Assembly (NCBI GenBank): GCA_002327725.1
Contig: DCXP01000033.1
Span: 1 to 9,304 of the forward strand
Source of the DNA: Proteobacteria bacterium UBA2133
GTDB lineage: Bacteria > Pseudomonadota > Gammaproteobacteria > Arenicellales > UBA868
Direction of reading: 5' to 3'
DNA length: 9,304 nt
Under the pieces are notes generated by a model. The model did not search any database and was not told the origin of the DNA. It saw only the letters and a program-made list of their open reading frames with translations. The translations under genes and the position numbers were made by a program. Within the stretch, counting starts at the first letter, position 1, and each line of letters starts with the position of its first letter. This document shows positions 1-5,921 of this stretch, in pieces.

Positions 1-297
1 GCGCTGATTGTCCTCGATGAGCCAACTTCTGCTCTGGACCGGGCGGTCCAGTCGCAGATGATTGACCTGCTGTTACGGCTGCAGCAAACACACGGACTGA
101 GCTATCTTTTCATCAGTCATGACCTGCGCGTGGTACGTGCCCTGGCCGACGAGATCATCGTCATGCGCTCAGGCCGGGTGGTTGAACAGGGTGAGGCGGA
201 CCGGGTTTTCGCCGCTCCCGAAAACGACTACACGCGTTCGCTGATCAAGGCGGCAATGGATTTTGAGGTCTGGAACGACGCTGGGCTCAGCCAGTAA
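1..297 (+). CDS. yejF: Peptide/microcin C-type ABC transporter ATP-binding protein, C-terminal end (5' truncated by window)
   Basis: Frame 1 is open from the first base to TAA at 295-297, giving the last 98 residues of an ABC ATPase. The fragment opens in Walker B (LIVLDEP, with the catalytic Glu at residue 7), followed by the D-loop SALD (10-13) and the switch histidine in FISHD (His40). The C-terminal part (VVEQGEADRVFAAPENDYTRSL) is the tail typical of Dpp/Opp-class importer ATPases. The pattern DEPTSALDRAVQSQ with YLFISHDLRVVRALAD resembles YejF, the double-domain ATPase that powers uptake of oligopeptides and microcin C in E. coli, acting at the inner face of the cytoplasmic membrane. 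The first nucleotide-binding domain and the permease genes would lie upstream, outside the window. DppF or OppF relatives are the alternatives. The family assignment is secure, the exact orthologue less so. Confidence 0.85.
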   Translation, partial: ALIVLDEPTSALDRAVQSQMIDLLLRLQQTHGLSYLFISHDLRVVRALADEIIVMRSGRVVEQGEADRVFAAPENDYTRSLIKAAMDFEVWNDAGLSQ

Positions 298-300
298 CAT

Positions 301-326
301 CCTGCCCCGGATCATGCGCGGGCAGG
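301..326 (+). terminator. Hairpin after the yejF-like stop, possible weak terminator
   Basis: CCTGCCC (301-307) pairs with GGGCAGG (320-326) in a perfect 7-bp stem with a 12-base loop, three bases after the TAA. It is followed by TCTT but has no proper U tract, so intrinsic termination is only a possibility. Confidence 0.35.
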
Positions 327-352
327 TCTTGCGCTGCGTGGCACTTGTCAAT

Positions 353-377
353 AATGGTGCACAGCCAATGGTGCACA
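353..377. repeat. Tandem AATGGTGCACA direct repeat
   Basis: AATGGTGCACA occurs at 353-363 and again at 367-377, a period of 14 bases. The core GTGCAC is itself palindromic, so the two copies can also pair with each other as a 6-bp stem with an 8-base loop. The repeat lies about 240 bases before the Crp/Fnr gene. A pair of protein-binding half sites is one reading; chance duplication is the other. Confidence 0.5.
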
Positions 378-508
378 ACCGCAAGAGACCGTCGCTGAGC
401 GCAGCCGGGCCGGGCTGGAGACTCTCGAAAGCGTCCCGGTCGTCTCCCCGGCCAAACAGACAATCCGGCTGGGTAATCTCGCCTCCATGCGCCCTGATCA
501 TAGCGGCT

Positions 509-535
509 TTGCAGCAAAACCCGCATCTATATAAC
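509..535 (+). promoter_or_regulatory. Possible promoter for the Crp/Fnr regulator gene
   Basis: TTGCAG (509-514) lies 15 bases before TATAAC (530-535), within the AT-rich run TATATAAC. The -10 match is good (5 of 6) but the spacing is short and the -35 is partial. Transcription would start near 542 and give a leader of about 70 bases. Low confidence. Confidence 0.25.
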
Positions 536-612
536 CTCGGCGCAGACTCCTGTCGCCCAAGGCCGCGTAATCGGTTAAGGTAGACAGCAGGTGTGTCACG
601 GAGTCGTCCAGA

Positions 613-1326
613 ATGGCGAAGCAACCGGCTGGCAAAGTCAGTGTCACCGCCCTGGGGCAGGTTCGGATCTTCACTTCTTTAGAGGAAGACCAGCTGACAG
701 CGCTCGCTGAACAGTGCAGTTGGTCACGCTATGAGGCAGCGAGCGAGATCCTCGCCCAGGGTACACCCTGTGACAAGGTGTACTTCATCTGCAGTGGACG
801 GGTCACCGCCAAAACCTTCTCTGATGGGGGCAAGGAGATTACCTTTGCCGAACTCGTCACGGGCGATATCTTTGGCGAACTCTCAGCACTCGACGGTCGG
901 CCGCGCTCCAGTTTTGTGGTCACGCTCGAGGAGAGCCTGCTGGCCTTGCTGGCGGCAGACCTGTTCAATGATTTTCTCGACACACACCCGCAGGTGATGC
1001 GGGCGCTGATGATCGAGCTTGCGGGCCGTCTACGGCGGACCGATGAAAAGGTCTTCGAGTTCAGTACGCTCAATACCAGCAACCGGATCCATGCCGAACT
1101 GCTCCACCTGGCGGGCATGCATCCCGCCAGTGACGGGGCGGTTCAGATCACACCGCCGCCGACCCACGCCGATCTCGCGAGCCGGACCAACACGACGCGC
1201 GAGAGCGTCACACGAACGCTCAACCAGCTGAAGCAGGGCGGTCTCATCGAGGCAACGCGCCAGTGCCTGACGATATTCGACCCCGATACCCTGACCAAAC
1301 TGATCCGGGACTCTGAAGCGGATTAA
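613..1326 (+). CDS. Crp/Fnr-family transcriptional regulator with intact cyclic-nucleotide pocket
   Basis: A 237-residue cytoplasmic DNA-binding regulator of typical Crp length. Residues 15-125 form the cNMP-binding barrel. The phosphate-binding cassette reads FGEL (87-90) then RPRSS (96-100), keeping the Gly-Glu and Arg-Ser that hold cAMP in E. coli CRP. The long dimer helix (about 128-162) keeps equivalents of CRP Arg123 (Arg139) and Thr127 (Thr143), but Ser128 is replaced by Asp144. A winged helix-turn-helix spans about 184-214 (HADLASRTNTTRESVTRTLNQL). The four-cysteine iron-sulfur set of FNR is absent: the cysteines at 35, 53 and 60 are not so arranged. So the signal is more likely a nucleotide than oxygen (inference). 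ATG 613 is preceded by GGAG at 600-603. It is probably a single-gene transcript. Its targets cannot be read from the sequence. Confidence 0.9.
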   Translation: MAKQPAGKVSVTALGQVRIFTSLEEDQLTALAEQCSWSRYEAASEILAQGTPCDKVYFICSGRVTAKTFSDGGKEITFAELVTGDIFGELSALDGRPRSSFVVTLEESLLALLAADLFNDFLDTHPQVMRALMIELAGRLRRTDEKVFEFSTLNTSNRIHAELLHLAGMHPASDGAVQITPPPTHADLASRTNTTRESVTRTLNQLKQGGLIEATRQCLTIFDPDTLTKLIRDSEAD

Positions 1327-1350
1327 ACGGGTTCAACGGCAGATCAGTTC

Positions 1351-1366
1351 ACCGGCCAGCGCCGGT
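1351..1366 (+). terminator. GC hairpin 25 bases after the regulator stop
   Basis: ACCGGC (1351-1356) and GCCGGT (1361-1366) form a perfect 6-bp stem with a 4-base CAGC loop just beyond the Crp/Fnr stop codon. The position suits a terminator, but TCGCGTGC follows instead of a U tract, so intrinsic termination is doubtful. It also sits immediately before an extended -10 element. Confidence 0.3.
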
Positions 1367-1371
1367 TCGCG

Positions 1372-1380
1372 TGCTAGAAT
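1372..1380 (+). promoter_or_regulatory. Extended -10 promoter element for the phosphoesterase gene
   Basis: TGCTAGAAT contains the extended -10 TGn motif followed directly by TAGAAT (1375-1380), which matches TATAAT at 5 of 6 positions. No good -35 hexamer lies 16-18 bases upstream, as is common for extended -10 promoters. Predicted start is near 1387, giving a leader of about 120 bases before ATG 1509. A nearly identical element precedes the Ggt-like gene. Confidence 0.4.
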
Positions 1381-1508
1381 CCCGTGCGTTGATCGGCAGT
1401 AAACACGGCTCTACGTAGTCCATTATCGAGGGCCCGACCTGCCGGGTTCGGGGCTGCTCACCGCCACCTGCACTGTTCGCGCAAAGTTATCGTTTCAGAC
1501 AAAGGTTC

Positions 1509-2780
1509 ATGAGCAAGCCGTCTTCCCGCCGCCAGTTTCTCGGTGCGCTCACACTGGTGGGTGCCGGGGTCGGCATCAACGCGCTCGCGATGCGTGGACT
1601 GCGGGTGCCGCTGATGGCAGAGCCCCGCCACGTAGAACATCAGGCCCGGCATCCTGAAGATCATTTTTCAGTCAGGGCGGACGGCGCATTTTTTACCGGG
1701 GTTGAAGGGCCGTCTCTTTCCTGGCGGGCATTCACGCCAGAGCCCGTACTGCGTGTCCAGGGCGCATTCCAGGTGACCCTCGATAACGTTCATCCCCAGG
1801 CTGTGCTGAGCCGTGCGGGCAGCGGGCAAATCCGGGAAGCATCTCGCGATGGCCTGAAGCGGACGGTGCTTGGCGAGGCAGGGCCGAACACCATGCTCAG
1901 ACTGCACTGGCAGGTGCCGTTCGCCGACAGTTACCGGTTCGCCGCCATCGGTGATACTGGCGGCGGCCGCGAGCTCGCCTGGGCACTGCAGCGGACCCAG
2001 CAACTCGGCGCACAGTTTCTGCTGCTGCTGGGTGACCTTTACTACCAGCCGGGTGATGATCTCAACGTCATCCGCAACCTCTCACGCAGTCCGCTCCCGG
2101 TCTACGCTGCGTTTGGCAATCACGACATTGCCTGGGGCTTCGATCAGAATCTGATGCACTGGTTCGAGCGCGGCGTCGGCCCACGCAACTCGACGTTCCG
2201 CCTGGGCGGCATACAGTTTGTGAATCTCGATACCGCGGCAGACACCATCCCCTGGTCCGGCGGAATGCGCGGTGCACTTCTACGGCAGCTTCCGCCGCTG
2301 GAGGACAACCCCGGCATCCGTGACTACGTCATCTTCAGTCACCGGCCGATTGTGGACCTGCGCCCCATTGAAGAACGACCCTCTGATCACAGCATCGAGA
2401 ACTTTGGCGAGGGAGAATGGCTGCGCGAGCAGCTGTTGCAGATCGGTGCGCGCACCATCATCAACGGCCATATTCACAACAGCGGCGAGCGCGATGATCA
2501 GGGCCTGCACACTTATATTGCCGGAGAGGGTTTGGCCCATCTGGATATTGTCAGGAGCCAGGGGGCCGTGGGCTGGTTCGATAATCCCGGCGAAAGAACC
2601 GCCAGAATCCTGATCGGCGAGGTCTCCCCAGGTGAGCCGGTCCGCTACCACTGGGACGCACTCAATATGCCGCTCGATGCCCACTGCAGTACCCGCTTGC
2701 GCGCGGACATGGCCAAAGAGAAGGGTCACTTTGACGCACTGCTGGACCACCTCGATAGCATATGTAAGAACGATTCCTGA
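1509..2780 (+). CDS. Tat-exported metallophosphoesterase with purple-acid-phosphatase motifs
   Basis: A 423-residue calcineurin-like phosphoesterase predicted to work outside the cytoplasm. The N-terminus carries a twin-arginine signal (SRRQFLG, residues 6-12) and a hydrophobic stretch to about residue 28, so it is exported folded, probably with its metals loaded. The five metal-binding blocks appear in order: GDTG (148-151), GDLYY (175-179), GNHD (203-206), FSH (His278) and GHIH (320-323). The Tyr of GDxxY at 179 is the purple-acid-phosphatase hallmark that binds Fe(III) in that family; ordinary GDxH phosphoesterases lack it. Residues about 50-140 are beta-rich and may be a small N-terminal domain. 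The substrate (phosphomonoester, diester or nucleotide) is unknown. AAGG at 1502-1505 is unusually close to ATG 1509, but the Tat motif supports this start. It appears monocistronic. Confidence 0.88.
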   Translation: MSKPSSRRQFLGALTLVGAGVGINALAMRGLRVPLMAEPRHVEHQARHPEDHFSVRADGAFFTGVEGPSLSWRAFTPEPVLRVQGAFQVTLDNVHPQAVLSRAGSGQIREASRDGLKRTVLGEAGPNTMLRLHWQVPFADSYRFAAIGDTGGGRELAWALQRTQQLGAQFLLLLGDLYYQPGDDLNVIRNLSRSPLPVYAAFGNHDIAWGFDQNLMHWFERGVGPRNSTFRLGGIQFVNLDTAADTIPWSGGMRGALLRQLPPLEDNPGIRDYVIFSHRPIVDLRPIEERPSDHSIENFGEGEWLREQLLQIGARTIINGHIHNSGERDDQGLHTYIAGEGLAHLDIVRSQGAVGWFDNPGERTARILIGEVSPGEPVRYHWDALNMPLDAHCSTRLRADMAKEKGHFDALLDHLDSICKNDS

Positions 2781-2802
2781 GCGCACCGGCAGAACTCAGG
2801 AA
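2774..2802. repeat. 8-bp inverted repeat over the phosphoesterase stop codon
   Basis: TTCCTGAG (2774-2781) and CTCAGGAA (2795-2802) pair perfectly around a 13-base loop, with the TGA stop at 2778-2780 in the left arm. An A-rich run rather than a U tract follows, so it does not look like a + strand intrinsic terminator. It may stabilise the mRNA 3' end. Confidence 0.4.
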
Positions 2803-2807
2803 AAGGC

Positions 2808-2837
2808 CGATGCTAGACTGCCGTTTCAGCAGCATCG
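2808..2837. promoter_or_regulatory. 7-bp dyad flanking the probable -10/start site of the Ggt-like operon
   Basis: CGATGCT (2808-2814) is the exact inverted complement of AGCATCG (2831-2837), with 16 bases between. The left arm overlaps the extended -10 element and the right arm falls just beyond the predicted transcription start, a typical place for a repressor operator. No known regulator consensus was recognised. Confidence 0.35.
2811..2819 (+). promoter_or_regulatory. Extended -10 promoter element for the Ggt-like/FAD operon
   Basis: TGCTAGACT has the TGn extension and the hexamer TAGACT (2814-2819), 4 of 6 to consensus. It closely resembles TGCTAGAAT upstream of the phosphoesterase gene. 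No clear -35 is seen. The predicted start near 2826 leaves a leader of about 85 bases before ATG 2910. Confidence 0.35.
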
Positions 2838-2875
2838 TAAAGACAGGCCACAGCAGCGCCCATCGCTGGATCGCA

Positions 2876-2892
2876 TTTTTCATATTGAAAAA
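2876..2892. repeat. AT-rich 17-base palindrome in the Ggt-like gene leader
   Basis: TTTTTCATATTGAAAAA is a perfect 7-bp inverted repeat with a 3-base centre, lying 17 bases before ATG 2910 in otherwise GC-rich DNA. It could be an operator or an mRNA hairpin near the ribosome-binding region. The palindrome itself is certain; a role is inferred from its position. Confidence 0.45.
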
Positions 2893-2909
2893 CCCCGGTA
2901 TCCATAAGC

Positions 2910-4496
2910 ATGTTTGAAAAAGTTGATCGCGACCATCGGCATCCGTCCCGCCGGTCCACGGTCTATGCCAGCCAGATGGTCAGTACCTCACAGCCGCTGG
3001 CGGCCCAGGCGGGTCTGGAGATCCTGCGCCGCGGCGGCAACGCCGTGGACGCGGCGATCGCCACTGCGGTTTGCCTGACGGTTGTCGAGCCCACCATGAA
3101 CAGCATCGGCGGCGACGCCTTTGCCATCATTGGGGATACCTCAGGCCTGCATGGCTTTAACGGCTGCGGCCGCTCTCCTGCCGGCTGGGCACCCGAATAC
3201 TTTGCCGGCCGGGACAGTGTTCCGGAAAACGGCTGGGACAGCGTCACGGTACCCGGTGCGGTCGATACCTGGGTGCAGCTCTGGAAACGCTTTGGCTCCC
3301 TGCCGTTTGATCAACTCTTTAGCAGTGCGATCGGCTATGCGCGGGACGGCTATCCGGTCTCCCCGGTGCTGGCCCAGGACTGGAACCGAACGGTTGGGCA
3401 GTTTGTACAACACGACGGCTTCCGCGACACCTTTACCCATGCCGGACAGGCACCCAAAGAAGGTGAGCATTTCCAATGTCCGGCGATGGCAGACACACTC
3501 AAAGAGATCAGCGCTTCCAGGGGGGAAAGTTTTTACCGCGGCGATCTGGCGCAGAAGATCGCGGCCGATTGCGCCCGGCACAACGGCGTGATGACTTTGG
3601 ACGATCTTGCCAGCCATGAAGGCTTCTGGACCGAGTGTCTCGCGCTGGATTACGCCGGACTGACCGTACATGAAATCCCGCCCAATGGGCAGGGTATCGT
3701 CACCCTGATAGCGCTCGGCATCCTGCGCCATCTTGAGATCGAAGGCCACGAGATGCTCTCGGCAGACAGCGTGCATTTGCAGATCGAAGCCATCAAGACG
3801 GCCTTTTTTGTCGCGCACCGCCATGTTGCCGATCCTGCTGCCATGACGGTATCGACCGATGCCCTTCTGGATGATGCTTTTCTCGCCCGTTGCGCCGCGA
3901 AGATCAGCGTCGACCGGGCCAGTGCACCCGACGTCGAGATCCAACCCGACAAAGGGACGGTCTACCTCGCAACGGCTGATGCCAGCGGGATGATGGTATC
4001 GATGATCCAGTCGCATTACGATAATTTCGGTTCCGGCATGGTAGTACCTGACACCGGCATTACCATGCACAACCGTGGCGCGGGTTTCGTGACCCAGGCC
4101 GGACACCCCAATCAGGTCGGGGGTCGAAAAAGGCCTTATCACACGATTATCCCCGCCTTTGCGACCCGCGATCAGCATCCGTTCATGGCCTTTGGTGTGA
4201 TGGGTGCACACCATCAGCCGCAGGGCCAGGTACAGGTCCTGAATGCCATTATTCACCACGGTTGCTCACCGCAGCAGGCGCTGGATGCGCCGCGCTGGCA
4301 CGTTCACGAGGACTTTCCCGTAACGCTCGAAAGCGGCCTGGATCATCTCGGTGAAGAATTGGCTCAACGGGGTCATCGCCTCCTGCCCCATGAGAAGCCG
4401 GGGCTTTTCGGCGGCGGCCAGGTCATCATGCGGACAGGGCACGGCTATACGGGGGGTTCCGACCCCCGCAAAGATGGCCAGACCGTCGGCTACTGA
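2910..4496 (+). CDS. Gamma-glutamyltransferase-family Ntn hydrolase (YwrD-like, no signal peptide)
   Basis: A 528-residue member of the gamma-glutamyltransferase family. These proteins are made as a precursor, cut themselves before a conserved Thr, and use that Thr to attack gamma-glutamyl amides such as glutathione. The family opening AAQAGLEILRRGGNAVDAAI lies at 31-50. The cleavage site is DKGTVYLATAD, with Thr350 as predicted nucleophile. The small-subunit motifs FGSGMVVPDTGI (373-384), NRGAGF (388-393), KRPYHTIIPA (407-416) and QPQGQ (436-440) follow, and the end is GGSDPRKDGQTVGY. It has no signal peptide, unlike periplasmic E. coli Ggt, and the GTVYL variant matches the cytoplasmic YwrD-like branch. 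That branch's true substrate is poorly known; glutathione hydrolysis is possible, not shown. No good Shine-Dalgarno sequence precedes ATG 2910. The FAD oxidoreductase gene follows after 14 bases, so the two are probably cotranscribed. Confidence 0.88.
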   Translation: MFEKVDRDHRHPSRRSTVYASQMVSTSQPLAAQAGLEILRRGGNAVDAAIATAVCLTVVEPTMNSIGGDAFAIIGDTSGLHGFNGCGRSPAGWAPEYFAGRDSVPENGWDSVTVPGAVDTWVQLWKRFGSLPFDQLFSSAIGYARDGYPVSPVLAQDWNRTVGQFVQHDGFRDTFTHAGQAPKEGEHFQCPAMADTLKEISASRGESFYRGDLAQKIAADCARHNGVMTLDDLASHEGFWTECLALDYAGLTVHEIPPNGQGIVTLIALGILRHLEIEGHEMLSADSVHLQIEAIKTAFFVAHRHVADPAAMTVSTDALLDDAFLARCAAKISVDRASAPDVEIQPDKGTVYLATADASGMMVSMIQSHYDNFGSGMVVPDTGITMHNRGAGFVTQAGHPNQVGGRKRPYHTIIPAFATRDQHPFMAFGVMGAHHQPQGQVQVLNAIIHHGCSPQQALDAPRWHVHEDFPVTLESGLDHLGEELAQRGHRLLPHEKPGLFGGGQVIMRTGHGYTGGSDPRKDGQTVGY

Positions 4497-4510
4497 AACT
4501 GCCGCCCAGC

Positions 4511-5839
4511 ATGAGTTACCCCGAACGCCGGGACCGCCTCGCTGAAAGCCTGCGGCTTCAGCGCGGTGGTGATATTCGCCTTGGCAAAACGACATCCAAC
4601 CTGTTTCGCGAGCGGCAGGCTCAGGACACCACGCTTGATGTCAGCGGCTTTCAGCATGTGCTCTCGGTGGACTCCGAAACCCGCATTATTGAAACCGAGG
4701 GGATGGTGACCTACGAGGCACTGACCGACGCCGCACTGACCCACAGCCTGATGCCGGCAGTCGTGCCGCAGCTTAAATCCATCACCATCGGCGGTGCGGT
4801 GGGCGGCATTGGCATTGAATCGTCCTCGTTTCGCTTCGGTCTGCCGCACGAAACGGTCCTGGAAATGGATGTCCTGCTGGGCAGCGGTGAGATCATCTGC
4901 TGCACGCCCGATAATGAACACCGGGACCTCTTTTATGGCCTCGCCAACTCCTACGGTACGCTGGGGTATATCCTGCGCCTTAAGATCGAAGGCGTCCCGG
5001 TTAAGCCCTATGTGCGACTGACGCACCTGCGCTTTTCAAGCCGTGAGGAACTTTTCTCCCGGCTCGAAGCCGCTTGTAGCGGACCCTATGACTTTGTCGA
5101 CGGCGTCGTGTTCTCGCCGGGTGAGCACTACCTGGTGCTGGGGGAATTCTGCGACCAGGCGCCCTATACCAGTGACTACACTTATCTTAAGATTTTCTAC
5201 CGCTCGATTCGCGAGCGCAGTGAGGATTACCTGACCGTACGGGACTACCTCTGGCGCTGGGATACCGACTGGTTCTGGTGCTCGAAAAACCTGTATCTGC
5301 AGAATCCCCTGATGCGCCGTTTTCTGGGCCGTAAGCGGCTGAACTCGGTCACCTACCAGAAGGTGATGCGCTGGAACAGCCGGGTCGGACTGACCCGCCG
5401 GCTGAATGCCTTAAGCGGCGTCCATCGCGAGTCGGTGATTCAGGACGTCGATATCCCACTGGAAAACGCAGCGGCGTTTATTGATTTTTTTGAGCGCGAG
5501 ATCGGGATTCGGCCAGTCTGGGTCTGCCCCGCCCGGCACGACCGGAGCCGGGGTGAATACCCGCTGTTTCCCATGCGCGATGACACGCTGTATATCAATT
5601 TCGGTTTCTGGGACGGGGTGCGCAGCCGGCAAAACTATCCCCGGGGGCATTTCAACCGCCTTATCGAAGATGAGGTGGCAGAACTGGGCGGCATCAAATC
5701 GCTGTATTCAGAAAGTTTCTACAGCAAAGAAGCATTTGATGAACAATACGGCGGAGATCTCTACCGCTCGCTTAAGGCACGGTATGACCCGGACGGCAGA
5801 CTGAAAGACCTCTACCAGAAGTGCGTGCTGCGCCAATAA
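4511..5839 (+). CDS. FAD-linked oxidoreductase of the DHCR24/BfaA (TmsA)-like group
   Basis: A 442-residue flavoprotein of the vanillyl-alcohol-oxidase/FAD-linked oxidase fold. The FAD-binding half (about 20-170) shows TSNLFR (28-33), a strand-rich region with ETEGMVTYEAL (61-71), the glycine-rich flavin loop ITIGGAVGGIGIESSSFRFG (91-110) and NSYGTLGYILRL (146-157). GIESSS followed by GLPHE closely matches eukaryotic delta-24-sterol reductase (DHCR24) and bacterial BfaA/TmsA enzymes, which reduce double bonds in sterol side chains or methylene-fatty acids. The C-terminal half (about 190-442) is the substrate cap and is rich in aromatics and arginine. No transmembrane segment is obvious. Neither a Cfa-like methyltransferase, the usual partner of BfaA/TmsA, nor a sterol gene is in the window, so the substrate is open. 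It starts 14 bases after the Ggt-like stop without a clear ribosome site, suggesting translational coupling. Confidence 0.85.
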   Translation: MSYPERRDRLAESLRLQRGGDIRLGKTTSNLFRERQAQDTTLDVSGFQHVLSVDSETRIIETEGMVTYEALTDAALTHSLMPAVVPQLKSITIGGAVGGIGIESSSFRFGLPHETVLEMDVLLGSGEIICCTPDNEHRDLFYGLANSYGTLGYILRLKIEGVPVKPYVRLTHLRFSSREELFSRLEAACSGPYDFVDGVVFSPGEHYLVLGEFCDQAPYTSDYTYLKIFYRSIRERSEDYLTVRDYLWRWDTDWFWCSKNLYLQNPLMRRFLGRKRLNSVTYQKVMRWNSRVGLTRRLNALSGVHRESVIQDVDIPLENAAAFIDFFEREIGIRPVWVCPARHDRSRGEYPLFPMRDDTLYINFGFWDGVRSRQNYPRGHFNRLIEDEVAELGGIKSLYSESFYSKEAFDEQYGGDLYRSLKARYDPDGRLKDLYQKCVLRQ

Positions 5840-5844
5840 CGGCT

Positions 5845-5876
5845 GGGCGCTCTTGAAAATTCCGCCCGCGGGCGCC
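5845..5876 (+). terminator. GC-rich palindromic cluster after the FAD gene, possible terminator
   Basis: CGCCCGCGGGCG (5863-5874) is a 12-base perfect palindrome. Its left half can instead pair with GGGCG at 5845-5849, and GGCGC (5846-5850) can pair with GCGCC (5872-5876). The position between two operons suits a terminator. ATCTTATC follows, which is only weakly U-rich. Confidence 0.35.
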
Positions 5877-5921
5877 ATCTTATCACTTCATTAAGTTGTA
5901 TCTTATTCTTCCGATGCGCGC

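Larger units (their letters stand above)
298..612. other. Non-coding spacer between the yejF-like gene and the Crp/Fnr regulator
   Basis: I see no credible gene in these 315 bases. Open frames crossing it on both strands have compositions that match no family and run into the neighbouring genes. It holds a short hairpin just after the yejF-like stop, a tandem 11-base repeat at 353-377, a small GC hairpin (CAGCC at 402-406 with GGCTG at 413-417), and an AT-rich TATATAAC stretch near 528-535 that could be a -10 region for the downstream regulator. No tRNA or known RNA structure was recognised. Confidence 0.6.

Noticed and set aside
263..583. A 106-codon + strand frame in the spacer
   Set aside because: It begins inside the yejF-like gene in another frame. 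The product is Arg/Pro/Ser-rich, as expected of non-coding GC-rich DNA.
169..624. A 151-codon minus-strand frame covering the spacer before the regulator
   Set aside because: It overlaps the end of the yejF-like gene and the start of the regulator. Its composition is rich in Arg and Cys without any motif, and no ribosome site was seen.
1389..1402. TTGATcggcAGTAA resembling an FNR box
   Set aside because: Only the left half matches TTGAT-N4-ATCAA; the right half agrees at 3 of 5 bases. It is too weak to claim a site for the Crp/Fnr protein.
1433..1452. CCCGA/TCGGG hairpin in the phosphoesterase leader, considered as a riboswitch or attenuator
   Set aside because: The stem is only 5 bp in GC-rich DNA, with no U tract and no known riboswitch core nearby.
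3141..4259. A 372-codon open frame on the minus strand
   Set aside because: It lies entirely inside the Ggt-like gene. The translation shows no family motif, and long antisense frames are common in GC-rich coding DNA.
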